A stretch of 64,000 bases of DNA from Cornus controversa. Taxonomy: Eukaryota > Streptophyta > Magnoliopsida > Cornales > Cornaceae. Under the pieces are notes generated by a model. The model was not told the origin of the DNA. It searched no databases and saw only the letters and a program-made list of their open reading frames with translations. The position numbers were made by a program, and so were the translations under genes. Where the stretch lies: contig CM048853.1 of NCBI GenBank assembly GCA_026545225.1, positions 54,331,755 through 54,395,754 on the forward strand, read 5' to 3'. This document shows, piece by piece, positions 11,431 to 24,112 of this stretch; within the stretch, counting starts at the first letter, position 1; each line of letters starts with the position of its first letter.

Positions 11431-14400
11431 CTGGAAGAGGAGAATTATAGAATAGATTCCAAATAGAATAGTTAGAAATTCGCTCACATTGAAGTCTTTA
11501 AGTGGAAAAATAACAATGATAGTTATTAGTATTATTAAGACATCAATCCATATTAAAATCTTGTGGTTTATGGCATCTGATTATTTTTAATTGTGAGCTC
11601 ATAAAGTGCATACTCAAAATGCCAAAGAAATCTAAACTCATGACAGAAGAAAAATATTTAAAAGATAAAGTGAATAGCTGGTATACGAGTTTCTAGAAAT
11701 AGCTGTATGTCGTATCATATATATAGTTAGATTAGAAAGCTACTGAGAAGCACAACCACTTTTATGATATTAACATGTTCCAAATATGTGTGTTGATGGT
11801 ATAACGCCTCAACATTGAAGATAATCGTGCAAATGGCAAATTCAATAAATGAAAACATGTTGAATGAATCCTTCAAAAAAGAATCTCTAAAACCAAATAA
11901 GTTTTAGGAAAATAGATCAATTTTGGTCTGTAATGCATTTCACGTTGTCTTAAGATGCTCTTTGATTTTCAGATGTTTTGAGGCAATGACAAGCTAAGGA
12001 ACCAAATTGGCTAGACGTGTGCTTTCTAGAGTTGGCAAAGTTCCCAAAATTTCAGGAGATGGTCGCAAATTTGCAAGACAATGAATTATCTTAATTAAGT
12101 AGAAAGTGACTAACCAAAAATAAATAAACAAATAAGTAGAAAGTGGTTCAGCAGTTAGTAGTAGAGTGAGATGAAAGAGATTGGCAACTTGGAAGTGCCA
12201 CAATCTATCAAAAAGATAAAAATTACAGCTTGCTAAAATTCGCTCCTTCTCCCATATACATCCTATGATATTTTCTCTATGCAATTTGCTCCGACAACGT
12301 TTGACATGATTTGAGGGAAATTTCAATGGAGTCATATGCAAAAGATAATTTAAGTATCACGTAATTAAAAGGGATCAGATCCTCCAAGGGTTGGAAGGTA
12401 GAGGTTTAGCAACTCAACATATAACTTTTATGAGTAAGGCTCGCGAGAAAATGGTTAAGAGAGTCAGCTAAGGTATCATTATGGTGATCTGTAATACATA
12501 TGCGGTTTTTGGAGAGCGGGTAGTCAATTATGGAACAATTACTGCCCATACATGTAACCTGTCGGAGAACGTCACTAAAGATTATGTCAAATTCAGAAAT
12601 GGTTTTTCAGTCCTAAGACGATTTATGAAAATAGACTAAAAAAGGACCATAAGTGCAACAGCTAAAACAGGATTTCTGCATACATGTTTTTAGCTGAAGC
12701 ACGCTGAGAAGATGTAAATTAGGCTTTCATGATTTTAACATATCAACGTCTATCATGGCACCACTGTTCAAAAGGATTTTTCTAAGTTTGGAGAATGATT
12801 GGAGCAACTTTTACCATCACTATACAACTCTCCACTTTGATGATAAGAACAAGGGAGGATTACTACTAGAGCCAATCTTCAACTCCGATAGCTAGTTTCA
12901 ACTCAAACTAAGAGTAGGGGAAATCAAGTAGGTCAAGTTAAGTTGACCTATACCACAGTCCTAAAGTAGCTTAAATTTGCAGTTTGAGAAGAATCTTACA
13001 ATTGCTAATCATCTATTTATTTGGACACTGAGCTCATGGCATTGAAGGCATGAACTAAAAGGAGGGCCAAACTCTGAAATGAATAACTTTAGCTATATTT
13101 GGACTTCCTCAAAGAAAAGAAATAGACAAATTATTAATGTTCCATAGAGGGCGACCCTTGGCGCAGCGGTGAGGTTGCTCCATTGTGACCTGGAGGTCAC
13201 AGATTCAAAACAAGGAAACAGCCTCTCCGCATGCAGAGGTAAGGCTGCGACCCTTCCCAGACCCCGCATGGTGGGCACTAGGTTTGCCCTTATACATAGT
13301 ACATTGATGATCGATGTGTCCCTCTTTAGCTGAAAACTAAAATAACTTTTCATTTTTCTCTTCTTTATCAATGCTGCATTGTCAATGCATAACATGTGAT
13401 TTGAAATGATATTAATATACTTAAGTTAATTTATCTTCTTTTCTCTCCGTTCAATAAACTTGCGTTCTGTACATGAATTCACACTAATTTTTTCCATAAA
13501 ACCTTTATCAAAATTATTACTCTTTTTTGTTCAACGAACATATACACAAAATTAGCCCATTACTTTTGACCAATATTGGTGTAACTATAAGGAAGTGAAG
13601 GAAGGATTAACAAGCCAGAGGAGAAGAAAAAAGGGTGAACAAGCCTGTACAACCAAGGGTTACTTCGATAATATTCCAACAACCTATTAAAGAATAAGGT
13701 AATAAGAGAAAATGTGCTGTCATCACAATACAATGTCCAATACATATATATTCAGTATTGCTATCTCAAAAAAAAAAATTGTTCTCATTAGTAAGCTGCA
13801 CCCCATGCCTGTTTCTACCATTCCCGAATCCTGTGGTGACCAAGCATACAAAGAGTTGTAGATCATATGCATTACTAGACAAATCAAGAATAATTAAATG
13901 GAAAAAAATAAAGTCATCATTATAATCATCATCCTTGTCTTGTCTCGTATGGATGGGGTCGGCCACATGAATTCTCTTTTCCTTTTCTTTCCTATTATAT
14001 ACTATATTTCCTCTAATATTTAATTTTTTTAAAATCATTTTTATTTACTTCATCCATGTAAGTTTTGGTTGTCCTCTTTGTTGACTTACCATCTAGGCAA
14101 AGAACTCTTCCTCTTCTAGCCAGCAATCTTCAGATCTACATGCATTTTCTCTAATTTTATCATTAATAGGCATTATTCCTAGTTTTCCTCTCACTTGTTC
14201 ATTATTAATCCCATATCTTCTAGTCACCAACAAAAATAAAGTATTACTAAAAGAATAAATAGAATAGGTACCACATATATATTTGTAATTAAAAATGCAT
14301 ATAATCTACGCCGTAATATTACCTGATTGGGTTGTGGACAGTCAACCATGAACCCAAGTAAACATCGGACATCATCCGTAGCCAATGAAGGAGAAGCTGC

Positions 14401-17400
14401 TACAACTAGGAGTTCAATAACCACTAAGAGTTCATCAACCAAAGCATTTACCTCGCCAACAGGCCGTGTTGTTTCATTAAGAGAAAATGTATTCACTGAA
14501 TCATTTTCACAAATAGTCCAATAGCATCTCCTGCAGCCATCAAGAAGCATCTGAATAGCATTAGCATCTCGCATTACAGATGACTCTGTGAAAACCATAT
14601 CTGCAAGTGATGATAAAAGCTTCTTTTGGAGTCCATAGTTACATAAGCTCCAAATCTTCAGATCAAGCAGCAGTGTACTGAAAAGCTGAACTTTGAGAGC
14701 ATGGTTATTTTTCTGCGATTGGCATAAAGAAACAACTGCCGCAACAAGTTCTTCATCTCCTACTCCATCACGCTTACCAACGTCGAGCAAAGACAAAGTT
14801 TGCAGAAGATAATTTAAAATTCTTGACAAAATCTCAGGCCCTCTTATACGGCACAACTCTTCATTATTACTAGGGTGTTGAATGGCAATGGAGATAATTC
14901 TGAATATTGGAGCAGCAAGAGCAGTTGTGGCCAAAGACAAAGAAAAATTTCCTGGTTGTGGTTCCAAGCTATTTCCATGCACATTGCTTACTGCCAGTGG
15001 AAGTAAAGACAAGGGACCTCCATGCGCCAAGGCCCACAGAGCCTCTACGGGCCGCATTCTTGTGGCAACATGTACTTGCCCGAGAACCTCAGCCGGTCTC
15101 CGAAGCAATCCTGAATGCACAAAAATCTTATTAAGGATAGGAAACCCTTCGTCCAAATTCTTTTATGCCATGACGGAGTAACAATAACAAGATTTTCAGT
15201 TGCATGCAAGAGACAGGGCCGGCTCTGACTATAGGCGACCTAGGCGGTCGCCTAGGGCCTCCAAAGTCTAAGGGCCCAAAAAAAATATATATATATATAT
15301 ATATATATATTGTATGAGTTAAAAATAGAGAAAAAAATAGCCCAAATATATTGTATAAGTTAAACACAGAGAGAAAGGGGCCCAAAAAAAAAAATAGTAC
15401 TATATATATTGTATAAGTTAAAGACATAGAGAAAGGGGTCCAAAAAAAAAAATTTAGTTATATATTGTATAAGTTAAAAATAGTCGATATATATATATAT
15501 TTCTTTATTTGCCTCCTTCAATGAATCTATTGACTTTTCTCTTCTTTTTTTTTAATTTTTTTCTCTTTTTCTTTATTCCTCCCTCTCTTTAACATCTTTC
15601 AATTTTCTTCTCCAGCCAAACAATATTGAAGAAAATCATATTCAATATCTCGGCAGAATTATATTTAAAGTTAAAAGTCTTAAGAGGAGTGTTAAAAATT
15701 CGCACTTTATAAAAAAAATTACGCGTGTATAACCTTACATATAAACAAAAAAGCACCGATACGGATACGGGACACGAATACGACACGACATGGACACAGC
15801 GACACGGCAGATCCTAAAAAACTAGGATACGGATACGGCGGGGACACGTGACTAATAAATATATCTTTTTATATATATGAGATCAATCTAGAAAAATTCA
15901 CAAATCATAATAATTAATGAGTTATAACAACAATAAATTTATCGTTTAAAGGACGACACAATTGAATCTACTCCACAAAAATGATAATAGTTGTTTTCTA
16001 AACAAACAAAAAAAATTGAAATATTATATGTTATGACTGCCATATTTTATTAAAAAATTTCAAAGAAGTCATCATATTTACACTTTATACTATCTTTCTT
16101 TTTAAAACTTTCTGAAAACTCCCTAACGATATGACACGCGTGTCGGACACGTGTCTTTGGCGTGTCTATGCCGTGTCCGTGGTGTGTCCAAAAATAAAAA
16201 AATTAGGACACGTATTTTGGCGTGTCCGACATGTGTCGGGGTGTGTCCGACTTGTGTCGGTGTCCGATACGTGTCCGACACGGATTCTTTGACCTTTTAG
16301 GTGTGTCCGTGCTTCCTAGCATATAAAGGGCCTCACGTTGGAAGTTCGCCTAGGACCCCTCGAGATTTTGGTAATATCAGGACCGGCCCTGGCAAGAGAT
16401 ATTCAAGCTGGACTTCCAAGGCTTTAGTTCAGAAGTATACAGTCTTCATTGTAGGAAAACAATTGAAGCCCATTTAATTAGTTACCCCATAAACATATTT
16501 TAATCATTTGAAGCAGGCGAACATAAATTTAGTTGATATGGTTCGGAGTTTGATCAATAAAAAGGAGTAGAATGAGGAGGGAATAAGAAGAAAGAATGTT
16601 AAAAAAGGTAGATATTATTTTCTAACTCATCTCATTCTACTTTTACGAGTTCCAAGTAATCTTAGGCTTGAGAAGGTTTCTCAAGTGTATGCATCAAAAT
16701 GTACTTCAAAGTATCACAAGTTATGCAACAATGGGCTTGCTAAGGATATCATGCTCGGTGTAGATAAAAGTTAGTTGTGATTCTAGTTTAAGTTTTGCTA
16801 GAGAACATAAGAAAGATTTTGAAACCTGTAGCACCACATGGAGAAGCATCTGGACAGTAACGCCCATTAAGTAAACTAGGATGATACAGAAGGTGAATGC
16901 TTCCTCCAATTTCTGCATCCAAAAGTGCACTTTCCTCTGCCGTACTTTGAACATGCTCACTCATTGCTAGCCATGGTAGCCCTGCCCCATTACCAAAAGA
17001 AGGCAGCACATCTCCTCCTCTAGAAGCCAAACGAGTCATCCTCTCTGGCCCAATAGGTTCCTTAAAGATATATACAGGCCCCATCTCAGCAAACAAAGGG
17101 CATTGACGACGACGACGTTGTAAACCAGCCATTGTCGGCGGAGGATTAGTCCCAATGCAACAAAATGCAAGTGGCTTAGAAATCCGTGGGAAATCAAAAG
17201 GACGACTTTCATACAAGGATCCATCAACATACAACCTTAGCTCACTCTCTGTTTTCCCAAGTAGCCCCTGCTTGCAAGTATGCTCCAGACCAATAAAATA
17301 CCAACATTGAGGCTTGAATGCATGAGTAAAATGCAAGGATGCTTTCTTTCCTTTGCCACTACTGCTTTCAACTACCAAAAACTGAGCATGAAAATATGCC

Positions 17401-18863
17401 TCCATACCCTGATTATCAGCAGATAAGAAGCTGAACAGCCGCGGCATGTGTGCAGTGCCTTCACCAGCAAGTGCGCTGGCAGCAGCGGCAGCTGACATGG
17501 CCGATGATTTCCCTGATTTGGCTGCAGCGGCAGCAGCAATTGCAGCAGCAGCAGTTGCTGTATTTAGAGTGTCCGCAAATGATTCAATGTAGATCCAAGT
17601 TGCAAATGCATATCCATTAGTGAAAGGCCAACGGCTCTCTCCTGGACCAAGCAAACCGGAGCTTTCACCATCGAACTCAAATGTACAAGCTGGACCCCTT
17701 GACTCCTTTCCACCAATGGCCTTTTCCAAATCAAGCATTAAACGAGCTGCCCATACAGAGGTAAGTGTCCTCGTGATGACTTGAAACCATCTATGCAAAT
17801 CAATTACACTAAGTGTATGTCCGGCTAGGTACTGGATGCAGTAGCATAAAGGAGTTCCATCCCATCTCAATTGCTCTGTTGAAGTAACATCCTGAACAAA
17901 AATCTTCTCAGCTGATCTCAAAAGAACTCCCAACAAACCAGCCATGGAGCACATCGCTCTGTTTCTTGTGCAAGCACGCAATATAGCAAGCAATCCTCTA
18001 ACCATCCGAGTCCTAGGGGACATGAGGCCGTCGACATCTCCCGGCCACGGAAGCCAAGGAATCAGTTCGCCTGCTACAATGGCAGCCCTGGAGTTCAGCA
18101 TCACACTAGGAGGATTGTTATCCTCATCATCTTCAAAAGATTCAACACCTCCCATTGTGGCAAGAAGCGAATCAACTACCAAGAAAGCAATACTCTCAGC
18201 CTCTTCTCCATTTTCAAAACTCTTGACACCACTTACAATATTCTTCAGTTTGTCCAAGCTTTCGGGCTTCCCCATAATCGCAGAATCTACTAAATGCAAG
18301 AGCTCTGGAGACACATTTGGCAAAACAAGTTTTGGCCTAGGCCTTTGTGGCGAGCCAACATGAGCATATCCACTATCCCCGTATAAATGTGAGGCAGAAT
18401 CAAGACTAGCCGAAGAGGACTGTCGGATGTGATGAACCGATTGTCTCTCAGGCCCAGGGCTCGAACTATATTGATCATGGGGTACCTCTGCAACTGAGGA
18501 AGAATCGAACTCTGAATTAAATTTCCCAGATGAAAATTCATAGGCTTCTTCACTCCCACCAGAAGAGTGTCGCAATTTATCTGAATTTAAAGGTTTATTT
18601 AAATCTATATGACCATCCTGAAAATCCCCGACTTTATCTTTTAAAGAAACCTGCTCAAATTGGTCATCATTCAATGCTGTAGTTACAGTATCAGCACTTT
18701 GCAAAACTATGTTACTTACTATATCATCTGTTTCACCGCCATTAATATTGATATATTCTACATGAGATGTTCCTACCCTTCCATCTATGCCACTGCCTTC
18801 TTCGAGAATATCAGAACCCTTTACAGAAATGCCCCTAGGTTTCTGTGCTTCTTCTTCTTCCAT
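10723..18863 (-). CDS. BEACH domain-containing protein of the BCHC1/BCHC2 type, 5' three coding exons (3' part not in window)
   Basis: Large scaffold protein of the neurobeachin/LRBA/LYST class; plant members act in membrane trafficking and related processes (family knowledge). Coding joins 16826-18863, 14323-15110 and 10723-11430, giving 1178 codons in frame with GT-AG introns of 1715 and 2892 bp. Visible parts: an acidic, Ser-rich N-terminus (1-180), a conserved helical stretch (180-410) and a concanavalin-like/LamG region (about 410-605, including [20 protein letters not shown] and [12 protein letters not shown]). The LamG region contains a poly-Ala insert. An armadillo-like/DUF4704 region follows ([20 protein letters not shown] onward). 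The start at 18863 gives [11 protein letters not shown] and is preceded by a probable 5'UTR intron. The PH, BEACH and WD40 parts (roughly another 1800 residues in relatives) are absent from 1-10722. Either a very long intron follows, or the gene is truncated. The visible exons have no internal stop. The BCHC1/2 assignment is from remembered homologues. Confidence 0.85.
13149..13296 (+). mobile_element. tRNA-derived SINE (Au-like)
   Basis: Starts GGGCGACCCTTGGCGCAGCG. Contains an A-box-like segment, the stretch TTGCTCCATTGTGACCTGGA, and a degenerate B-box (AGATTCAAAAC where GGTTCRANNC is usual). Continues with CAGCCTCTCCGCATGC and ends near GGTTTGCCC. This matches the layout of the plant Au-type SINE as I remember it. 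The target-site duplication is not clear. Confidence 0.8.
13908..14222 (-). mobile_element. RTE-clade LINE 3' end
   Basis: The minus strand reads [24 protein letters not shown], the hallmark C-terminus of plant RTE LINEs (…[10 protein letters not shown]). It ends in a short GATGAT-type repeat (13908-13932). It carries stops and has the same family signature as 35100-35860. Confidence 0.75.
14323..15110 (-). CDS. BEACH gene coding exon 2 (262 codons plus 2 nt)
   Basis: Acceptor TGCATTCAG|GATTGC at 15110 and donor CCAATCAG|GTAATATT at 14323. Encodes [20 protein letters not shown] to [12 protein letters not shown], strongly conserved in BCHC proteins. The phase matches both neighbours. Confidence 0.88.
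15214..16391. mobile_element. hAT MITE with TIR CAGGGCCGG, containing a second hAT element
   Basis: Ends are CAGGGCCGGCTCTGA on the left and TCAGGACCGGCCCTG on the right, near-perfect inverted repeats. The 8-bp target duplication GCAAGAGA is identical at 15206-15213 and 16392-16399. Without the inner insertion and its duplicated site it would be about 596 bp. No coding capacity. It lies inside BEACH intron 1. Confidence 0.92.
15746..16319. mobile_element. Non-autonomous hAT element (574 bp) of the 'AAGCACSGAYACGG' family
   Basis: The right end GTGTGTCCGTGCTTCCTAG is the inverted counterpart of the left end, which is a decayed AAAAAAGCACCGATACGG. The 8-bp target duplication CATATAAA is identical at 15738-15745 and 16320-16327. 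Sub-terminal regions are packed with GACACG/CGTGTC repeats. It is inserted inside the outer hAT MITE. Same family as 39392-41321 and 45325-49050. Confidence 0.92.
16826..18863 (-). CDS. BEACH gene coding exon 1 (codons 1-679 plus 1 nt)
   Basis: Open from the ATG at 18863 (complement) to the donor CTACAG|GTTTC at 16826. The frame ends in phase 1 and joins GGA (Gly) with the next exon. Reading through past the donor adds [11 protein letters not shown] and a stop, which is intron. Confidence 0.88.
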
Positions 18864-19990
18864 AATATTGTTACTATTCGCTTAAACTAGTAAACCCTCA
18901 AGAAAATCATTTACAATCAACTTCACCTGCACATATTTAAACCATGAAAATCAAAGATTGGCAAGATCAATCCAAAAATACCGCCAGTCATATAGAACAA
19001 TGTACGAAAAATGAAATGCAATAAACGATGAACTTGAAAAAAACCATCAATCCAATGTAGTTTTAGCAAAAGAGTAATGATATTGAGACCGACTAAATAG
19101 GGCCAATTTCCTAAGTCGGATTAACCACAACCATTGAATGCATTCATGAAACGGTAGTGATTCAGTTAGTCTGGGAAGTCGGCTCTATTTAATTGCAAAA
19201 AATATATTTGTCTTAGGTCAAACACCACAATATACCAAATTACCAATCAATGCATTAATCACAAATCCAAGCCTAACAAACTGAATTAATGAACTAAAAC
19301 AAGTTTAAAGGATGAGAGAGCAGTCAATATATTTGGTCAGCTTATACTCTCCATTTTGTGCAAAGAAAGTCCACCAAATAACCATAACTGGTCCACCCCT
19401 GATCACCAAGAATATCAATTAGGCCGAACTCTCCGGTCCCCGTTAAACTTAACCTAACACGGCTACCTAAACTAACTGAAACAGCAGACTACGTGTTCAA
19501 TTTGTAATTCCATTCTTATTTTCTTTCCCTCAATTTTGTCTGCAATTTAACAAACAGATACATACAGCAATAAACTCGAAAAGCAAAAGGCAAAAAGAGT
19601 AGGAACCTGATTCGAACCAAATCGACTTTTGCTAGAAGTGACAGATCTAGCTTGGCCAATGTTCTTCCAATCAGTTACCAACTCAAAGATCAATCCCTTC
19701 CAAATGAATGATAAATCACTGCATCAAATAAGTGAAGTGATATATAAAGCATATAGTGAGAAAGAGGAGAGTAATCGCAGAAAAGAAGACGAAAGTTCTC
19801 AGTGGTTCCCTCTGGAATTGGATCAAATACCGTTTTTGAGTATGGTTTGGTGCGTTTGGTGTTGATTTTGATTTGCAGTGATTGATTTGGAGTGAATTGG
19901 AAGAGAAAACGAAATGATCAGACGGATACAGAATGACAGAATCGGAGGATGGGGGTGGTTTCGGAAGCCGGACGACTGGAGCAGTATGCG
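18864..19990 (-). promoter_or_regulatory. 5' leader and promoter side of the BEACH gene, with a probable 5'UTR intron
   Basis: On the minus strand a donor TCAG|GTTCCT (after 19607) and an acceptor TGTGCAG|GTGAAG (before 18926) would define a 680-bp 5'UTR intron (18927-19606). This leaves 63 nt of leader just before the ATG. The transcription start is not determined; it probably lies between 19607 and 19990. Confidence 0.5.
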
Positions 19991-19996
19991 AGTTGG

Positions 19997-20043
19997 GCGC
20001 GAAAGGAAGGCCAATCAGCAAATAGGCCCAATCAAAAAGCCCA
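19997..20043 (-). promoter_or_regulatory. E2F-type site and two Site II (TGGGCY) elements upstream of the BEACH gene
   Basis: On the minus strand: TGGGCT (20038-20043), TGGGCC (20025-20030) and TTTCGCGC (19997-20004), the last matching the E2F consensus TTTSSCGS. Site II boxes are typical of plant housekeeping and growth-linked promoters bound by TCP factors (family knowledge). Function here is inferred from position only. Confidence 0.5.
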
Positions 20044-21494
20044 ATTATTAAAATATGCTATGTACAGGCTCCTTTTATTGCTTCCACTCAAGACACTGTC
20101 ACCAATTATCTTATCTGTGCCGTAGTTCTGTTTTTGACAACGTGCCACTCTTTCTCATGGTCAAAAGTCAACATTGTTAACCGACACCTCCAACTCGCAA
20201 TTATTCGGAGTTTACGATATGAAAATTTTAAAAGATTAAATACACTAACGTCTTGTGTAATTTATCATAATTACATGTAAGTATTATGTTTATAAAATAA
20301 TTATACTCTTTTATTCAAATTTTGATTAGAATGTCTTCTATTTTATAAATATTAAAAAATAATTATTTTTAAATAATAGAGACAAAATAACTATTTTAAC
20401 GTATTAAATGAAGATAAATATAACTATTTTACAGATATAGACAAAACCTTAAGTAACATCAGTACATTTAACCCAATTTAAATCAATAAGTCGAAAACTC
20501 AATCAATTGTTCAAAAAACTATTCCTTGGTTGTAACACCTTGGCAGTGTTCGATATTGTGCCTCACTGTCCCACCTTTCCTTTGAGAATAATATTATAGC
20601 ATTATTATATAATAGTCATCAAAGGAATCTTAAGAAGCTGGAAATATTTTTGAAAACTACAAAATTTGGCCAAAATGTCAATTTTGACAAGAGTCGATAT
20701 TTTCTCTTGAACAAACTAAGCAGAAATTTCAGATCGTTGAACAATAATAAAAAAAGGTAGCTTTCATACCGGTCTACTAGCTATTATTACAAATGTTTTA
20801 TTTATAATATATTGAACCAATTGGGTTGAATTTAGTAGAGTCACTGTTGAGTTAATCTCAGCCGCTTCCAAGACACTATCAAGAAAGGATTTTTTTAGTG
20901 TGAAAACAAATTATTAAAAAATAAACATGAAAGTTAGATCGGTTATAGTGTAAAGAAAGTGAAATTTATCTGTTGTGCAAAAAATCGTTAAAATTAGTAA
21001 ATCAAGTCAGACTGAATGGAATTGTACAGCTTGATAACGTACTATAATAGAACAGTTGATTTAAGTTCTAAAAATTAAAGAACCATTACAATTTGATTTC
21101 GATTTGGAGTTAAAAAAACAAATCAAACCGTTAGTAATAAATATATATTATATATAATACATTTGTTTAATTTGTATTGGTAGAAAATATAACTTATCCT
21201 ACCATACAATACGTCTGATCACCATATATATATATTTAAAATTTTGGTTTATTTTTTATTTTATTAATATGTATATATGCAATATATTACAGAATCATTA
21301 GATATGATTGCTATATTTTTTTATAACTACTTTTTTTACACTTATACAAAGCCCACAAAATTTATTGCTCACCAATAAGCAAGATATTACTACATATATC
21401 TATATCTATATATACTATATACCATTCTATTATAAAAGTGTAAGCATTTTTTTTTATTTCTATAAATTTTTAAAACACTTTTCACTTTTTTTTT

Positions 21495-22390
21495 TCCGAT
21501 AATAGTTGGCAATTCAATGGTTATGCCTTTCCAAGTCTCTTCTTAAATATATTACTAATATTTTTATTTTAAATTAGGTGATATTTCCTTTTTTTCTGTA
21601 TCGTTAACTTAACTTTCCACAGTTTTTACAATTAATTTCTCCACCTATTATGATAAACCTAGGAAGCACGAATACGGGTACTACACAACACAAATATGGT
21701 GATACATAAAATTATAAAAAAAAAAAAAAAGAAAAAGTCAGGGCGAGGATACGGCTATAAAATAATGATATAATATATATTAATTATAAATAAAAAAACT
21801 CATTACAAAAATACTTCAATTCATCGTAAAACAATTAATAACCAAATAAACAAAAATAAACAAATAGATTAAAATAAAATAAAGAACCAAACTTATTTAA
21901 TTCTCTACATATATTTAGCTTAAATTTTTAATCATAAATTAGTCGTGTATAATTTCATTCCGAAATACTTGAATATATATCATTGCTACGAAGTGTCTGA
22001 CACATGTTTGAGAAGTGTCCAAGGAGTATCTGAGAAGTGTCCTAAAAAAAAATATATCAGGACACTTCTACAAAGTATTCGACACGGAACGACATCCCTC
22101 TCTCTCAACTCTAATTTATCTCTCACATGCATAAGATACACATTTCTTTTCCACAATTTTTTTTGTTTTGTTAATAGTTGGCAATTAACAATTATGTCTT
22201 TTCAAGACTCTTTTTAAAATATATTACAAATATTTTTATTTCAATCTAGGTGATAGTTCATATTTTCCATAACGTTAATTTAGCTTTCTACATATTTTAC
22301 TATTAATTTCCTTAGTGAGGATGATGAATCATTCCCTCTCTCTCAACCCCAATTTCTCTCTCACACGCACCGGATACACATTGTTGCCGA
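21495..22390. repeat. Imperfect tandem duplication split by a hAT remnant
   Basis: The block ATAGTTGGCAAT…AGGTGATA…TTTCTCCACC (21503-21658) recurs at 22175-22330. The block CCCTCTCTCTCAAC…GATACACATT (22096-22145) recurs at 22334-22384. The first copy is interrupted by the hAT remnant; the second is uninterrupted. Confidence 0.7.
21659..22085. mobile_element. hAT remnant, same family as 45325-49050
   Basis: The left end CTAGGAAGCACGAATACGGG matches the family TIR. GTGTCC/GACACT-type sub-terminal repeats lie at 21998-22085. The right TIR has decayed. The flanking 8-mers (TGATAAAC, GGAACGAC) are only a weak match. Confidence 0.6.
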
Positions 22391-23251
22391 CAACTACCCA
22401 AACCAACATTGGAGAGCATGCGAAGACAAGTTCATCTAAAAAGTTGATGTTACTAAAAACTGTAGACTAGTGGTACTTTCTCACATTTCAAAGTAAAAAG
22501 TCAAGAATTAAAGTCTCCACACAGGCAATATGAGTGTGTGAACATTTTTTTATTTATTTAAAAAAAAGTGTTAAGGAGATCTCTTGTGCTTTATTCTTGG
22601 GCATTGTGATTTTTATACCCATCCCTTTGTAAATAATGTTTAAAACTCATATGTGAATTTTTTTTGTTTAGCAGCGGTTTATGCTAGCCATGTCATGTAT
22701 AAAGCCCAAAATTTGAAGATGTGATTTTTGGGTTGGTCATATGTGAAATTCACTATTCATCTTATAGATCATGTGATTTTCTTAAATGTGAGTTTCAATT
22801 GATAATGTCAACACAGTTGAATTTCACGTGCAAATTCAATATTTCCGACAGCTGTGATCATGCAAGCATATCCTCTGTTTTCCTCTATCTTATTCATTGT
22901 ATATTTGTTATTAATCACCATGGTAAACAAGGTCTGATATTTATTATGGACCTTTGAAATTACAAGTCCTCCTATAGTGTCGATTATGTATTTTTGTCGT
23001 CTTCTACTGTTTTTTCTCGACGGTGCAATTAACTATGATGGAAATTGATTTATAACAAACTGGTGTGAGGAAAGGAAATGCTTTATCTTATTTACATTGC
23101 AAAGTGTTATTTAAAATAATTTTTTTTAAATTTAACAAAACCCTTGTCCACGTCGATTTGACAAGTATATACCAATTAGGATCCAGTTCTAGTGCTTCCA
23201 GTGATTTTTCACCATCACTCAGTTCTTAATTATTTCATATTTATCAATTAA

Positions 23252-23896
23252 GGCACCAGCAATGGGTTCGCCAGACACAAGTTTGCCAAACCAAATATTA
23301 CTATGCCTAAACAATGGAATAGCTAAAAAATATGGGTCCCACCAATGCTTAGCTTGGTGCTTCCTCGGATTCAGCGAAGCACCAAGGGAACCAAATGCAT
23401 TAATTTATTATTTTTTTGTTTTTACTTTTATAAAAATTCGTGTCATGTATATATATATACATATATGTATGTATCATTTACTTGAATCTCAATAACTTTC
23501 ACTACAAATTGAATTTTTTGATGAAACTAATTGTTAGAAAAATAATTTCGAGAGCTTTAATTGAGTATCATATAGACTATTTTTTGATTTAAAACGAAAA
23601 AATTATGAATTTTTTAAGTTAAAAAAGTATAAAAAAAAATTAACATAATATATGTATATGTATAAAATTATAGATTAATTTAATTGTGTAAGATTATTTA
23701 ATTGTGTGAATAGTGAAAATCTGGAGAACCTGTAGAGTCAAAATTTAGAGATTATGATGTGGCTGGCTAAAATGCAAATCTAGAAAATCTGTTGTAGAGT
23801 CAAAATTTAGAAATCCTGATATAATGATGTGGCTAGCTAAAATGTTGAGGTAATTAGCTAAAATTCAAGTTTGGAGAACTCACAGCGGATGCCCTT
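23252..23896. mobile_element. Candidate MITE upstream of the phytocyanin gene
   Basis: The left end AGGCACCAGCAATGGGTTCG and the right end, read on the minus strand as AGGGCATCCGCTGTGAGTTC, are imperfect inverted repeats. TTA flanks both sides, which would fit a PIF/Harbinger-type 3-bp duplication. It contains internal direct repeats of GTAGAGTCAAAATTTAGA. It ends about 215 bp before the gene's ATG. Confidence 0.45.
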
Positions 23897-24112
23897 ACAC
23901 AGGTTAACTCAGTTGCTTTGCTAAAATTAAAATAAAATAAAAAAATTAAATATGTTAAGAGTCGAGACTTCAGATAAAAATATGGACACCACCGCACCAT
24001 GTGCCCACAACCAACGCAATGTTAGCCATTTAAAAAAGCACGGTAAACAGTAATCAGAGTCACCCCACTTCGTATTTTCAGATCAAACGATCCCAATCTC
24101 AACTAAACAGCC

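Larger units (their letters stand above)
11431..14322 (-). other. BEACH gene intron 2 (2892 bp)
   Basis: Contains a SINE (13149-13296) and an RTE LINE 3' end (13908-14222). Nothing else recognisable. Confidence 0.75.
15111..16825 (-). other. BEACH gene intron 1 (1715 bp), mostly transposon
   Basis: 1178 of 1715 bp is the nested hAT pair at 15214-16391. The remaining sequence shows no further feature. Confidence 0.85.
20044..23251. other. Intergenic, AT-rich
   Basis: No gene recognised. Contains a tandem duplication with a hAT remnant (21495-22390). The rest is AT-rich DNA with short ORFs that match nothing I know. Confidence 0.6.
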
